From assembly GCA_009746045.1 (NCBI GenBank), contig RPFO01000412.1, positions 705,162-737,661 on the forward strand: 32,500 bases of DNA, read 5' to 3'. Position 1 is the first letter of the stretch. Every line of letters starts with the position of its first letter. Origin of the DNA: Mesostigma viride. Its lineage: Eukaryota > Streptophyta > Mesostigmatophyceae > Mesostigmatales > Mesostigmataceae. Under the pieces are notes generated by a model. It was not told where the DNA came from and ran no database searches. It worked only from the letters and a program-made list of their open reading frames with translations. Made by a program: the position numbers and the translations under genes. This document shows, piece after piece, positions 18,957 through 26,891 of this stretch.

Positions 18957-19767
18957 CTGGGGGGGGGAGGGAGGGGGGACGAACGCAGAAAAAGGGGTGG
19001 GGCGAGGGACAGGGAATAAGGGGAAAGGAGGGAAAGGGGAAGGGGAAGGGAAAATGGGGGATGGGGGGGGGGGGTAAAGGGAAAGGGCAGGGGGGTCAGG
19101 GGAAAGGATGAGGCAAAGAGCAAGGGCGAGGGCGGGGGAAAGAGCAAGGGCGACGGCGGGGGAACAGGCAACAAGAGAGCGGAGGAAGAAGAAGTGCGGG
19201 AAAGGACATGGGACGGTAAAATGGCACGGGACAGAATACAGAGGGGGAGAATGAACCGCGAGATAAGGGCAAGCAACGGGTTATCTAGGGACCAGAAAAA
19301 GGCATCGGGGACGACTGCAAAAAAGGCATCGGGGAGCAGGACTTGAATGCCTGCCTGCCTATTTGTAGATGTTTGGTTGGCTCTTACGTGAAAGGAGATC
19401 AGCCAAACTACACCATGCTTACATCAGGTACCAGTAAAACCAAACACGCATCGGGTGAAGTGGCTCCTGCCACGCGCTAGTCCGTGTCGTATTACCGCCA
19501 ACAAAGGTCACAATATACTCACTCTAGGTCACAATAAACCCACAAAGAGGTCAAAATGAGGTCACCTGGTGGGAGCATAAAGGCCACGTATGAATCCCAT
19601 CCGAGCACATGGCAACATGCCCTATGTGGGCGGGGTGCACCTGCATCGCCCAGCACACGTGCTTACAGGCAAATAAAGATCAAACAGCTCGGATGCACCA
19701 CTTGTGACGATTTACTCTCAACTGATACACCCACGTGACCCACGTAAAAACACAAACCGCCCCCCCC

Positions 19768-19798
<31 letters not shown>

Positions 19799-22700
19799 AA
19801 TCACCAACCACAAGAACACCCACCGGGTTTGCGCGCATCGCACGACACATGAGCTCTGCCCACTGCCTCTCGTCCAGGCCCCTCCCCCGGCTCATGTTGA
19901 CCACGTAGGGCTCCGCCAGCGCGTGCAGCACGGTGGCGGCAGCCAGCACAGTGGGGGTGAACCGCGTCAGGTCCACACCTGCAGGGGGTTGGTGAAGGGG
20001 CGAGGGGAAGGGAAAGGGCAAAGGATGGGGGAAGGGGAAAGGAGATAGACATGGGGCATGGGACATGGGGCCTGGGGCGTGGGGCATGGGGCGTGGGGCG
20101 TGGGGCATGGGGCATGGGGCGCGAGGCATGGGGCTGGGGCATGGGGCATGGGGCGTGGGGCATGGGGCATGGGGCGCGAGGCATGGGGCGTGGGGCGCGA
20201 GGCATGGGGCGTGGGGCATGGGGCGTGGGGCGTGGGGCATGGGGCGTGGGGCATGGGGCGTGGGGCATGGGGCGTGGGGCATGGGGCATGGGGCGTGGGG
20301 CATGGGGCGTGGGGCGTGGGGCGTGGGGCATGGGGCAAGGGGTATGGGGCATGGGGCATGGGGCAGGCCAGTGGATAGGCCGGGTGGGCAGCCAGCCAGT
20401 GTGTGAGAGTCGTCGTTTCGCATACACAGGGTTGATCTGCACAAGGTGTTGCGAGACCGAGAGTGGCTGTTCTGGGCAAGAGGCGCCGTCGAGCTAGCGG
20501 GTGGGTCGTCTACCCCTGTCAGCTTGTTGCCAAACTAGCGTATTGTCAAGCCGTAGCCACGGCCGGTGGAGTTGCTGGATATGCAGTCGAGCCACCTCAC
20601 ACACAAAAAAAGATTACGGTCGACTGGAACATAGCAAATAACAGAAAAAAAAAAAACGCAAGTCTCTTACTGTGGGCACCGTACCATTATCATTATCGTG
20701 CGGATGGAATCAACGCACATTGCACACATACGTGTGTATAGGATAAAGAAAAGACGAGAAAAACACGCATAAACGAGGCAGCAGCGCAGCATGTTGAGTG
20801 TACACACACATGCATACCCACAGGGACGGGGTTACTTACAAAAAACCCAGGAAATATAGAACGCTCACACGATACAGTAAAGAAGAGACAAGAAATCACT
20901 CACAGTAGAGGCAGCAGCGCAGCACGTCAAACGCCTTGGCCGAGAGCCGGTACGCCACCTCGTCCGCCTCCACCAGTGGGACTGGGTCGGCCAGCGTCTG
21001 TGCGGCGATCGCAATCAGCCGGTCGACAAAGCTGTAGGGGGTCACCGCCCACACGCGCCAGTCGACCGCGGCCAGCACCATCAGCTCCACACGCTTCACG
21101 TCCTGGGGCTCGAACTCTGCCTCCAGGATATCCGCGCTGTCCTTCTGAGGGGGGCAGAGGAGGGCAAGGGGTAAGGGGTAAGGGGTAAGGGGTAAGGGGT
21201 AAGGGGTAAGGGGTAAGGGGTAAGGGGTAAGGGCAAGGGGCAGGGGGGCAGGGCAAGGGGCAGGGGGGCAGGGCAAGGGGGAGGGGGGCAGGGCAAGGGG
21301 GAGGGGGGCAGGGCAAGGGGGAGGGGGGCAGGGCAAGGGGGAGGGGGGCAGGGCAAGGGGGAGGGGGGCAGGGCAAGGGGGAGCGGGTCCACGGGGCGCC
21401 CGAGCGACAACCAGCACGACGGAATGGCGGTCAGTGGTAGCGAGGCGGGTGCCATAACCGGGTATGGGGGGCAGCATGAGAGAAAGTTAAGGACAGGGCA
21501 GGGGCAGGGGAGCCAGGAAAAGGATATGGCCGGCAGCAGTGGAGTGTGAAAACGTTGAGCCGAAAGGCGGGACAATGGAGGCCCCGGGAAACCTACCGGT
21601 AACGGAGCCATAAAGAGCGAAAGGGTGACAGCGGGGGAGCGATACGGGCAGCAGAACAAGGAAAAGGGGGGGCAGGCTAGGGGAATGGGAGCCAGTACAG
21701 GAAGCCAAACACGCTGGCTTTCTTTGGGTGCGGCGCAAGACTATTTCGCGGAGGCGGGTGTCTGGTCCGAGCCATCATTACGCTACAAAGCATAAACAGT
21801 TACAAAGTATACAGATTAACTTTGGAAGACTCGGGGATGCCAGGGAGCATTCTGGCAAGTGCTTCCGGCCCTCACAGTCTTATGCGCCGTCAAACGAAAA
21901 GGACAACAAGGGGGTCTGGGGACTTGCATCCTCCGGCACTTTGGCTAAGTAGAGTTTGATAACAGTAATTATTCTCATTGATACAACTAAACAATCTCAC
22001 TTCTTCGTACATCCCCATGTACGGTGCGAACGTCAACAACATGATGGGTGAGCCCCAGTGCTAACGACGTTATCCTGCAAAAAGTAGACAAGAGGAAAAG
22101 CCTGGTCCCTCGAACCACCAGCACATCCAGCTCCTGCGCACGTCTAGACGCTTCCAAGATACAACTTTACTCACAACCAAACACAGTACAACCCACGAGC
22201 AGCGAGTCGAGCGGCGGCAATTGCCGCTCATAAGATGTGTCTCGCACTCATGCCCCACCACACCTCTACGGCCTTCAGAAGCCAACACACCGAGTGCGTC
22301 AGTAGCCAACACACCGACACACTGCATAGAGTACGTAAAGCACCCACCAGCAGCGCGTCGAGCGGCGGCACCTGAAGCTCGTAAAACTTGGCGGCAATCC
22401 ACAGGCAGCCGAGCGCCGACAGCTGGATGGCCCAGGCCTCCTCCTCCTGGCCACAAATATATGTATCAAACAGGAGAGTTCATCAGTTGCAGGGCATTGG
22501 CACCGGTGACAAGAAATTTACAAGAAAAAAGAGATCATCCGTTGCAGGGAATCGGAGACGGGGTTGACTGCAGAACCAGATGGCTAACCGCTCGACCTTG
22601 AGCAGACTCATTCATCACGCAGAGAGAGAAGCCCATCCAGGAAACACTAGTAGATGAACTATGGCAGGGGAAGCGATGGGACCGCAGCATGAGCACAGGA

Positions 22701-23366
22701 CTCATTATTCTACTGCCGCCGAGGAAGGTGCATCCGCCAAGGGAACAAAATTGTGGGCAGGGAAGCGGCACAAGAAGCGGCACAAGAAGCAGCACAAGAA
22801 GCGGCACAAGAACCGACAAAAGAATCTGCAAAAGAACCGGCAAAAGAACCGACAAAAGAATCTGCAAAAGAACCGGCAAAAGAACCGGCAAAAGAACCAG
22901 CACAAGAACCGACAAAAGAACCAGCACAAGAACCGACAATGGAAACGGCAAAAGGACCGGCAAAAGAACCCACAAAAGATCTGACACAAAAATCGGCACA
23001 AGAACCGACAAAAGAACTGAGCCCTGTGCGGCGGCTTCCCGCCGACACCATGGAGTAAGGACAAGTGGCAACACAGGAGAGTCGTGGGGGGGACCTGATG
23101 GCACATGCACAGATGTCTTTCAGTGCACCGATGTCTTTCAAGACCCTCCCACCACAACCGGAAGCATGCGAGCATCCAGGGGGAACAACCGGCCACCGCG
23201 CCCGTTCCACGCATGCTACAACTCAACAAGGCCATCCGGGTATTATTCAGCAGCTACGTGCCAGGGGATCTCCCCCCCCACAGGTCAGCTCCCATACATG
23301 GCACTCACAGCATGGGTGTGGGCGTGGGCGTGGGCATGGGCATGGGCATGGGCATGGGCGTGGGCG

Positions 23367-23437
<71 letters not shown>

Positions 23438-25261
23438 GTGGGCGTGTGCGTGTGCGTGTGCGTGTGCGTGTGCGTGTGCGTGTGCGTGTGCGTGTGCGTG
23501 TGCGTGTGCGTGTGCGTGAGCGTGGATGTGGACGTGGGCGTGGGCATGGGCGCCCCCCCACAACCTCCCCCCTCCCCCCCTCATCCATTACCCCACAACC
23601 CCACAACCCCACAACCCCACAATCCCATCCCCCTTACCTCCTGACGCCCCCCACCGCACCCCCTTCCCCCTCACCTCCTGCCTCACACAAACCCGACCCT
23701 CCCCCCATCACCTCCAGCCTCCCACAAACTCGTGCCCTCCCCCCCTCACCTCCAGCCTTCAGCCCCTCCCCCCCTCACCTCTAGCTCGCGCTCGGCCAGG
23801 AAGCGGTCCAGCAGGTGCACCGCCGCCCACGTCGTGCTCTCACAGAAGCCGCGGTGGCTCGACTCCTGAGGACAGGGGCAAATAGGAGGAATGGCGCGTC
23901 GTTAGCGTGGCAGTAGAAACTACGCATGGGCTTAGCAGCGGCGTGTGGGATGGCAGTAGAAACTACGCATGGGCCTACCAGCGGCTTGTGGGATGGCAGT
24001 AGAAACTACGCATGGGCCTACCAGCGGCGTGTGGGTGCAGGGAGGAGCGCAGCACACACACAGGGCATGTAGTTCACATATCCCTCTGCCACGCCACGCC
24101 GGCCTTACCCACAGAGATTTCCGTGCGGAAGCCAACGGCCTGTGCGCCCGCACAATGGTGCCGCCCCTGCTTTCATTAATGGTGCCGCCCGCCTAGGTGG
24201 ATGCTGCCCCTATGTGAGCATGTTATCGCTCAGTGCTATGCACCGTTACCCTGCGCACAACGATGTCGTGACTTGCGGAGTACAATGTTTCACCACGACA
24301 GCTCATGCTGATCGTTGTCAAGGGGACGCGATGGCCTCACGGCATCAAGGAGCCCACTTGGGCCACAATGGCCCACAGCAACAGGCAGGTCCCATACAGA
24401 GCCGTGGTCTGCCGACGAGTCTCGCTCTCACTATTATTGGTACTATCGTACCAAACTATTTCACAGTCCAACTGAGCTCTTGGGGGAAACCGCGGGGCCA
24501 CTTACCAGGCAGATCCAGTCCAAGGCGGTGGACCGAGACGCCAGCAGCTGGCCCACGCTGGCCTGTAGCCGCGTGATGTAGGCGCCCATGACATGCGCGT
24601 AGGCGGGACCCCACACGTCGCACCGGTACTGGACCCCCTGGTCGGACGACCCTGGCAGGTGCTGCTGGTCCAGCGGGCGGGGGATCGCGGACTCGGAGAT
24701 GATCCCGTTGCCGCCCCCGCTTAAACTGTCGAGCGTCTCCGAGAGCAGCTCCAGGTTGTCGCGCACCGAGGCGTCGCGGTAGAGCGGGCCCACCGCGTCC
24801 ACGAACGACTCATAGCACTTGTCGCAGCAACGCACGAGGCCGCCTTGGGGGCCCCCGGTCCCGCTGCTGCCGCCCGCCCCCGCGCCCACGTCCTGCGAGA
24901 TAGCCATGGGGGTCCCACTCAGCTCCGAGGGGGCTCCCACAGGCGGGTGCGTGTGCAAGCATAGCTCCCCATGGGGACCATGGCCGAGCCCCCGCCGGTC
25001 ATGTGAGTGCGTGCTGGACATGCCGCTGGAGTGGGTGTGGCTGCTGGCTGCCGCAGGGTGCCCGCTGGGCGTGGCGGGGCAGGGGACGGGCTGCAGCGGC
25101 ATGCCGGATGGCACCGCACTTGACCGACTCACGCTCGTGGGGCATGCGGCCGGCTGGGAGGACAGGCCGGCCGCGCCAGGGTACTCGCTCGAGGGGCGAG
25201 CCTCCTGGGAGGGATCCCCCGGCCTCGCGGGCATGGGGGGACCCCCATTCCGAGAACTCAT
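18108..25261 (-). CDS. Cyclin, D-type-like, six exons, about 728 residues
   Basis: Cyclins bind and activate cyclin-dependent kinases; D types drive G1/S entry through the retinoblastoma-E2F switch. Joining 25261-24506, 23865-23779, 22446-22348, 21144-20904, 19978-19824 and 18956-18108 gives one frame with GT-AG introns throughout. The cyclin box starts near residue 215. RSTALDW (Arg243) and LLDRFLA (Asp272) are 29 residues apart, as in cyclin A, although an intron separates them. IAAKFYE supplies Lys301 and KRVELMVL supplies Glu334, the CDK-contacting pair. The second fold has DWRVWAVTPYSFVDRL, typical of plant D cyclins, and FTPTVLAAATVLHALAEP. Both tails are long and low-complexity: Ser/Pro/Gly/His-rich N-terminus, and a His run near 598-619. 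I see no LxCxE retinoblastoma-binding motif, so D-type is likely but unproved. The ATG at 25261 is the first in frame. Confidence 0.87.
18441..18503 (-). repeat. GTG/CAC trinucleotide repeat coding for a His run
   Basis: Imperfect (GTG)n on the plus strand encodes HHPHHHPHHHHHHHHHMHHR on the gene strand. It lies in the low-complexity tail of the cyclin, outside the folded domain. Confidence 0.9.
18957..19823 (-). other. Cyclin intron 5 (867 nt)
   Basis: GTGGGT to CCCCAG. The gene-strand 3' third is C-rich, with CCCTTTCCC-type runs between 18960 and 19160. A 25-bp C homopolymer on the plus strand (19760-19784) followed by (AC)n sits close to the donor. No gene inside. Confidence 0.8.
19760..19799. 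repeat. C25 homopolymer plus (AC)n
   Basis: Twenty-five consecutive C (19760-19784) run directly into an AC dinucleotide repeat. Confidence 0.95.
19824..19978 (-). CDS. Cyclin exon 5 (residues 395-446)
   Basis: Acceptor CTGCAG|GT completes the split Cys codon. The donor is CCG|GTGGGT, phase 0. It encodes VDLTRFTPTVLAAATVLHAL, then AEPYVVNM and ERQWAELMCRAM of the C-terminal cyclin fold. Confidence 0.88.
19979..20903 (-). other. Cyclin intron 4 (925 nt)
   Basis: GTGAGT to CTGCAG. It holds the GGGGCRT satellite next to the acceptor and AT-richer DNA near the donor. No other gene seen. Confidence 0.82.
20050..20365. repeat. (GGGGCRT)n heptamer satellite, about 44 units
   Basis: Units GGGGCAT and GGGGCGT alternate irregularly, with occasional GGGGCGCGAG or GGGGCTG variants. 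Period 7 leaves all frames open on both strands, so the 'GAWGMGRGAWG' and 'PHAPCPMPHA' ORFs are artefacts. The G-rich strand is the template strand of the cyclin gene. Confidence 0.96.
20904..21144 (-). CDS. Cyclin exon 4 (residues 315-394 plus one base)
   Basis: Acceptor CCCTCAG|AAG. The exon ends TAC T|GTGAGT, phase 1. It carries KRVELMVLAAVDWRVWAVTP and SFVDRLI, linking the two cyclin folds, then AKAFDVLRCCLY. Confidence 0.9.
21164..21231. repeat. (GGGGTAA)n heptamer satellite, about 9 units
   Basis: Nine or so head-to-tail GGGGTAA units lie just upstream, in gene sense, of the exon-4 acceptor. It resembles a telomere unit superficially but matches neither TTTAGGG nor TTTTAGGG. Confidence 0.93.
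21232..21380. repeat. 20-bp G-rich minisatellite, about 7 units
   Basis: Units of GGGCAAGGGGGAGGGGGGCA, with a CAG variant in the first two, form a clean tandem array adjoining the heptamer array. Confidence 0.94.
22191..22232 (-). repeat. Degenerate copy of the exon-3 3' end and donor site
   Basis: On the minus strand 36 nt encode YERQLPPLDSLL followed by GTGGGT. The real exon 3 ends YELQVPPLDALL followed by GTGGGT. By my count 29 of 36 bases and 9 of 12 residues match, and the donor hexamer is identical. It lies about 115 nt inside intron 3. Similarity stops upstream of the Tyr codon and I see no clear acceptor. Confidence 0.75.
22348..22446 (-). CDS. Cyclin exon 3 (residues 282-314)
   Basis: Acceptor GGCCAG|GAG and donor CTG|GTGGGT, phase 0. 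It encodes EEEAWAIQLSALGCLWIAAK followed by FYELQVPPLDALL and carries the CDK-contacting Lys. The acceptor lies in a GAGGAGGAG run, so it could start one codon later without loss of frame. Confidence 0.88.
22752..23020. repeat. AAGAACCGRCAA-type 12-bp tandem repeat
   Basis: Irregular 12-bp units (AAGAACCGGCAA, AAGAACCGACAA, AAGAATCTGCAA, AAGCGGCACAAG) run for about 270 bp. Period 12 keeps all three frames open, giving spurious KEPAKEPT, KNRQKNLQ and KRTGKRTD ORFs. Confidence 0.9.
23311..23550. repeat. (GGGCRT)n then (GTGTGC)n hexamer satellite
   Basis: GGGCAT/GGGCGT units (about 23313-23440) change abruptly to GTGTGC units (about 23441-23517), then return to a few GGGCGT-like units. Frames are open on both strands by periodicity alone. 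Confidence 0.96.
23633..23784 (-). repeat. Five-rung ladder of 5' splice-site-like repeats
   Basis: On the gene strand, copies of GGAG|GTGAGGGGG recur with the GT at 23778 (the real exon-2 donor), 23749, 23711 (GTGAT), 23674 and 23637 (GTAAG). The spacing is 29, 38, 37 and 37 nt. Confidence 0.8.
23779..23865 (-). CDS. Cyclin exon 2 (residues 253-281)
   Basis: Acceptor CCTCAG|GAG and donor GAG|GTGAGG, both phase 0. It encodes ESSHRGFCESTTWAAVHLLD followed by RFLAERELE, the cyclin-box helix with the invariant Asp of LDRFL. Confidence 0.88.
23866..24505 (-). other. Cyclin intron 1 (640 nt)
   Basis: GTAAGT to CCTCAG. It contains a 43-bp triple repeat near the acceptor and no gene. Confidence 0.85.
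23908..24037. repeat. 43-bp tandem repeat, three units
   Basis: Three near-identical units contain GGCAGTAGAAACTACGCATG and AGCGGCGTGTGGG-like blocks. Each carries the inverted pair AGTAG..CTACG. It lies in cyclin intron 1. Confidence 0.93.
24506..25261 (-). CDS. Cyclin exon 1 (residues 1-252)
   Basis: This runs from ATG (MSSRNGG) to ...LDWICL, with donor CTG|GTAAGT, phase 0. The first ~130 residues are low-complexity. Then come a Cys-rich patch, RCCDKCYESF, and the start of the cyclin box (DVWGPAYAHVMGAYITRLQ). Confidence 0.85.
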
Positions 25262-25355
25262 AGCAGCGAGAGCCAGAGGATCGCTGCCGAAGCTCGCGGG
25301 ATGGAGAGGGCGCCCGGCGGAGGCGGCCCAGACCAAACGCGTTCGTCGATGGCAT
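24999..25355 (-). promoter_or_regulatory. Possible upstream ORF overlapping the cyclin start
   Basis: An ATG at 25355 (MPSTNAFG...) lies 94 nt before the cyclin ATG, out of frame, and reads for 118 codons into exon 1. If transcription starts further upstream, it would be met first and could lower cyclin translation. If transcription starts between 25355 and 25261 it is irrelevant. The start site cannot be seen from sequence. Confidence 0.25.
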
Positions 25356-25402
25356 GCGCGGCCGTCATAGCTGAAGGGCGGCGCTACTCAGAAGAGGGCG
25401 CT

Positions 25403-25416
25403 GGCGGGAAAGCGCC
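25403..25416 (-). promoter_or_regulatory. E2F-type site upstream of the cyclin
   Basis: The gene strand reads GGCGCTTTCCCGCC, a full match to the E2F/DP consensus TTTSSCGC. It lies in a partly palindromic CTGGCGGGAAAGCGCCAG, about 145 bp upstream of the ATG. A weaker TTTCCGCG lies at 25490-25497. E2F control of G1/S cyclins is well established in plants and animals, so the context fits. Confidence 0.6.
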
Positions 25417-26292
25417 AGGATCACGCCGAGAGAGCGCCGGAGGGTGTGGGATCTTGTGGGAACGTACATTGGGGGCGGAACCGTCAGCTTTCCGCGATCC
25501 ACACGCGCACGCGATTGCCACGACGCCGACTCAACAATGGCGTGCGCTTTTCGCGAATTCTCGCACGGCTTCAATCATGATTTCGATCGAACTATACGCA
25601 GGCATGGAAAAATGCAGCAGCCAATAGCATATGGAGACGCACTTGCAGGGGAAGAGTCAGACCAAGAAACCGCGCATAACAGCAGTGCAAAGAAACGCCA
25701 TTTCTCAGCCAACCTTGTCGACTATAAGCGTGGAGTGCCGTGCATTCTAGATGCCACCGAGCACATTCCAGTGCAAAGAAAATAAAAACGACGTTTCATG
25801 TATACAGGCATGCTGAGGCGATGACGACCACCGCCTTTGCAGCTCTGGAGTGCAAACGACACATTGTGACAGTGCATATCGACTGACCTTTGGGGGTAAA
25901 ACGAGCCCAAAACGCAGCGGCGTTTCGTGTGCTGGTTAGGATACCGTGTCAATTGCAGCTTGAAACCTCCGCTCCGTCCGGCATGCTTGGGAAAATCGAC
26001 ATGCGACCCGTCATTCTGGACGCCATAGCCATGAGAAGCGCCCGAGGCAAGTGACTGAGTGGTGCAAATTGCCACCAGCAGAATCTGCCCGGTTGAGTGT
26101 ATTGACCTGGGTAGACAACCTGGCCGGACCCTGACGCGAACAAGTAGATTCTCGGCCCCGACTCTTCCCCCGTCCAGTACCCTCCAGTCGCTTCTTCACC
26201 CTAATCAGCAGCTCTGGTGAAGATCCCGAAAGATTTAGATACTATCACCAGGATACTCTGCTGCCCATGTGCGGCGTGGGACACGTCAGGCT
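25417..26292. other. Upstream region of the cyclin, no second gene seen
   Basis: The frames here are short, mostly lack ATG starts and resemble nothing I know. A 12-bp word, AGTGCAAAGAAA, occurs twice (25684 and 25770). It could hold further promoter elements or the first exon of a divergent gene, but I cannot support one. Confidence 0.4.
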
Positions 26293-26322
26293 GCGGTCAG
26301 TCAGTCAGTCAGTCAGTCAGTT
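26293..26322. repeat. (GTCA)n tetranucleotide repeat, about 7 units
   Basis: A clean run of GTCA units in otherwise unstructured DNA. Confidence 0.9.
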
Positions 26323-26730
26323 GGATCCCAGTCCGGTCACAGCCAGCTGCCACTTGCCAGACAGGCCGGGTGCCGTGAGCTCGTGACAGCCGTGCTGTTG
26401 TACATGATATGTTGTAATCCTGCATAATTATATATTTAATGATGAGATTGTTGAAACGAGCTTTTCCGAAGCTCACCCGACCCAGATGGACTCTGAAGAG
26501 ATATGCCACCCGTATCTGCAGCAACGGAAGTTGGGCGGACGTCAACGTGGGCAACCAGCAGCTATTGATCGGCCTGGCGGTAGTCGGAATAAAAGGTCGA
26601 TACTAGGTCGACTTCCTTTATCCGTAGCGGTGGGGCTACGTGGCTTCGCGTGCACGTTGACCTGCAGGGGGTGCTTCGTTTCTCGCATTCTTTCCACAGA
26701 CAGTTAGATAATATCCGGCGCACCGGCGCG
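26323..26730. other. Intergenic DNA, nothing recognised
   Basis: No recognisable coding frame, repeat family or RNA gene. Confidence 0.4.
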
Positions 26731-26891
26731 TTGATTATCTAATTAAGTAAGTACCCTTGATTACGGAATGGCTCCGGAACCTAGTTACCTAGAGGGTTGC
26801 GCGGAACAGCTAGGTTAATTACGAGGCAGACAGCCGGATGCGTAATTAGCAGCTGGGTAACTCCGAGGCAGGGTGCCGGATGCGTAATTAG
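26731..26891. repeat. Palindrome-ended minisatellite (TAATTACG...CGTAATTA), left block
   Basis: Units of the form TTAATTACGAGGCAGnnnGCCGGATGCGTAATTAG, each with inverted ends, occur at about 26815-26847 and, partly, 26850-26891. The same unit recurs at 28536-28569 on the other side of the next element. Confidence 0.7.

Larger units (their letters stand above)
21145..22347 (-). other. Cyclin intron 3 (1,203 nt)
   Basis: GTGGGT to CCTCAG. It contains two G-rich satellites near the acceptor and a degenerate copy of the exon-3 end near the donor (22191-22232). Confidence 0.82.
22447..23778 (-). other. Cyclin intron 2 (1,332 nt)
   Basis: GTGAGG to GGCCAG. It holds three satellite blocks and a ladder of donor-like sequences next to exon 2. 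No gene inside. Confidence 0.82.

Noticed and set aside
19680-20497. Pro/His/Ala-rich and Gly/Trp/Ala-rich ORFs up to 254 residues
   Set aside because: Heptamer satellite in cyclin intron 4. Only 19824-19978 is coding, as exon 5.
21164-21231. Interstitial telomere repeat
   Set aside because: The unit GGGGTAA does not match plant TTTAGGG or chlorophyte TTTTAGGG repeats on either strand.
22689-23784. Large ORFs rich in Lys/Arg/Thr or Gly-His inside cyclin intron 2
   Set aside because: 12-bp and 6-bp tandem repeats keep frames open. No start context or domain.
23908-24037. CRISPR array
   Set aside because: Three contiguous 43-bp repeats without unique spacers in a nuclear intron.
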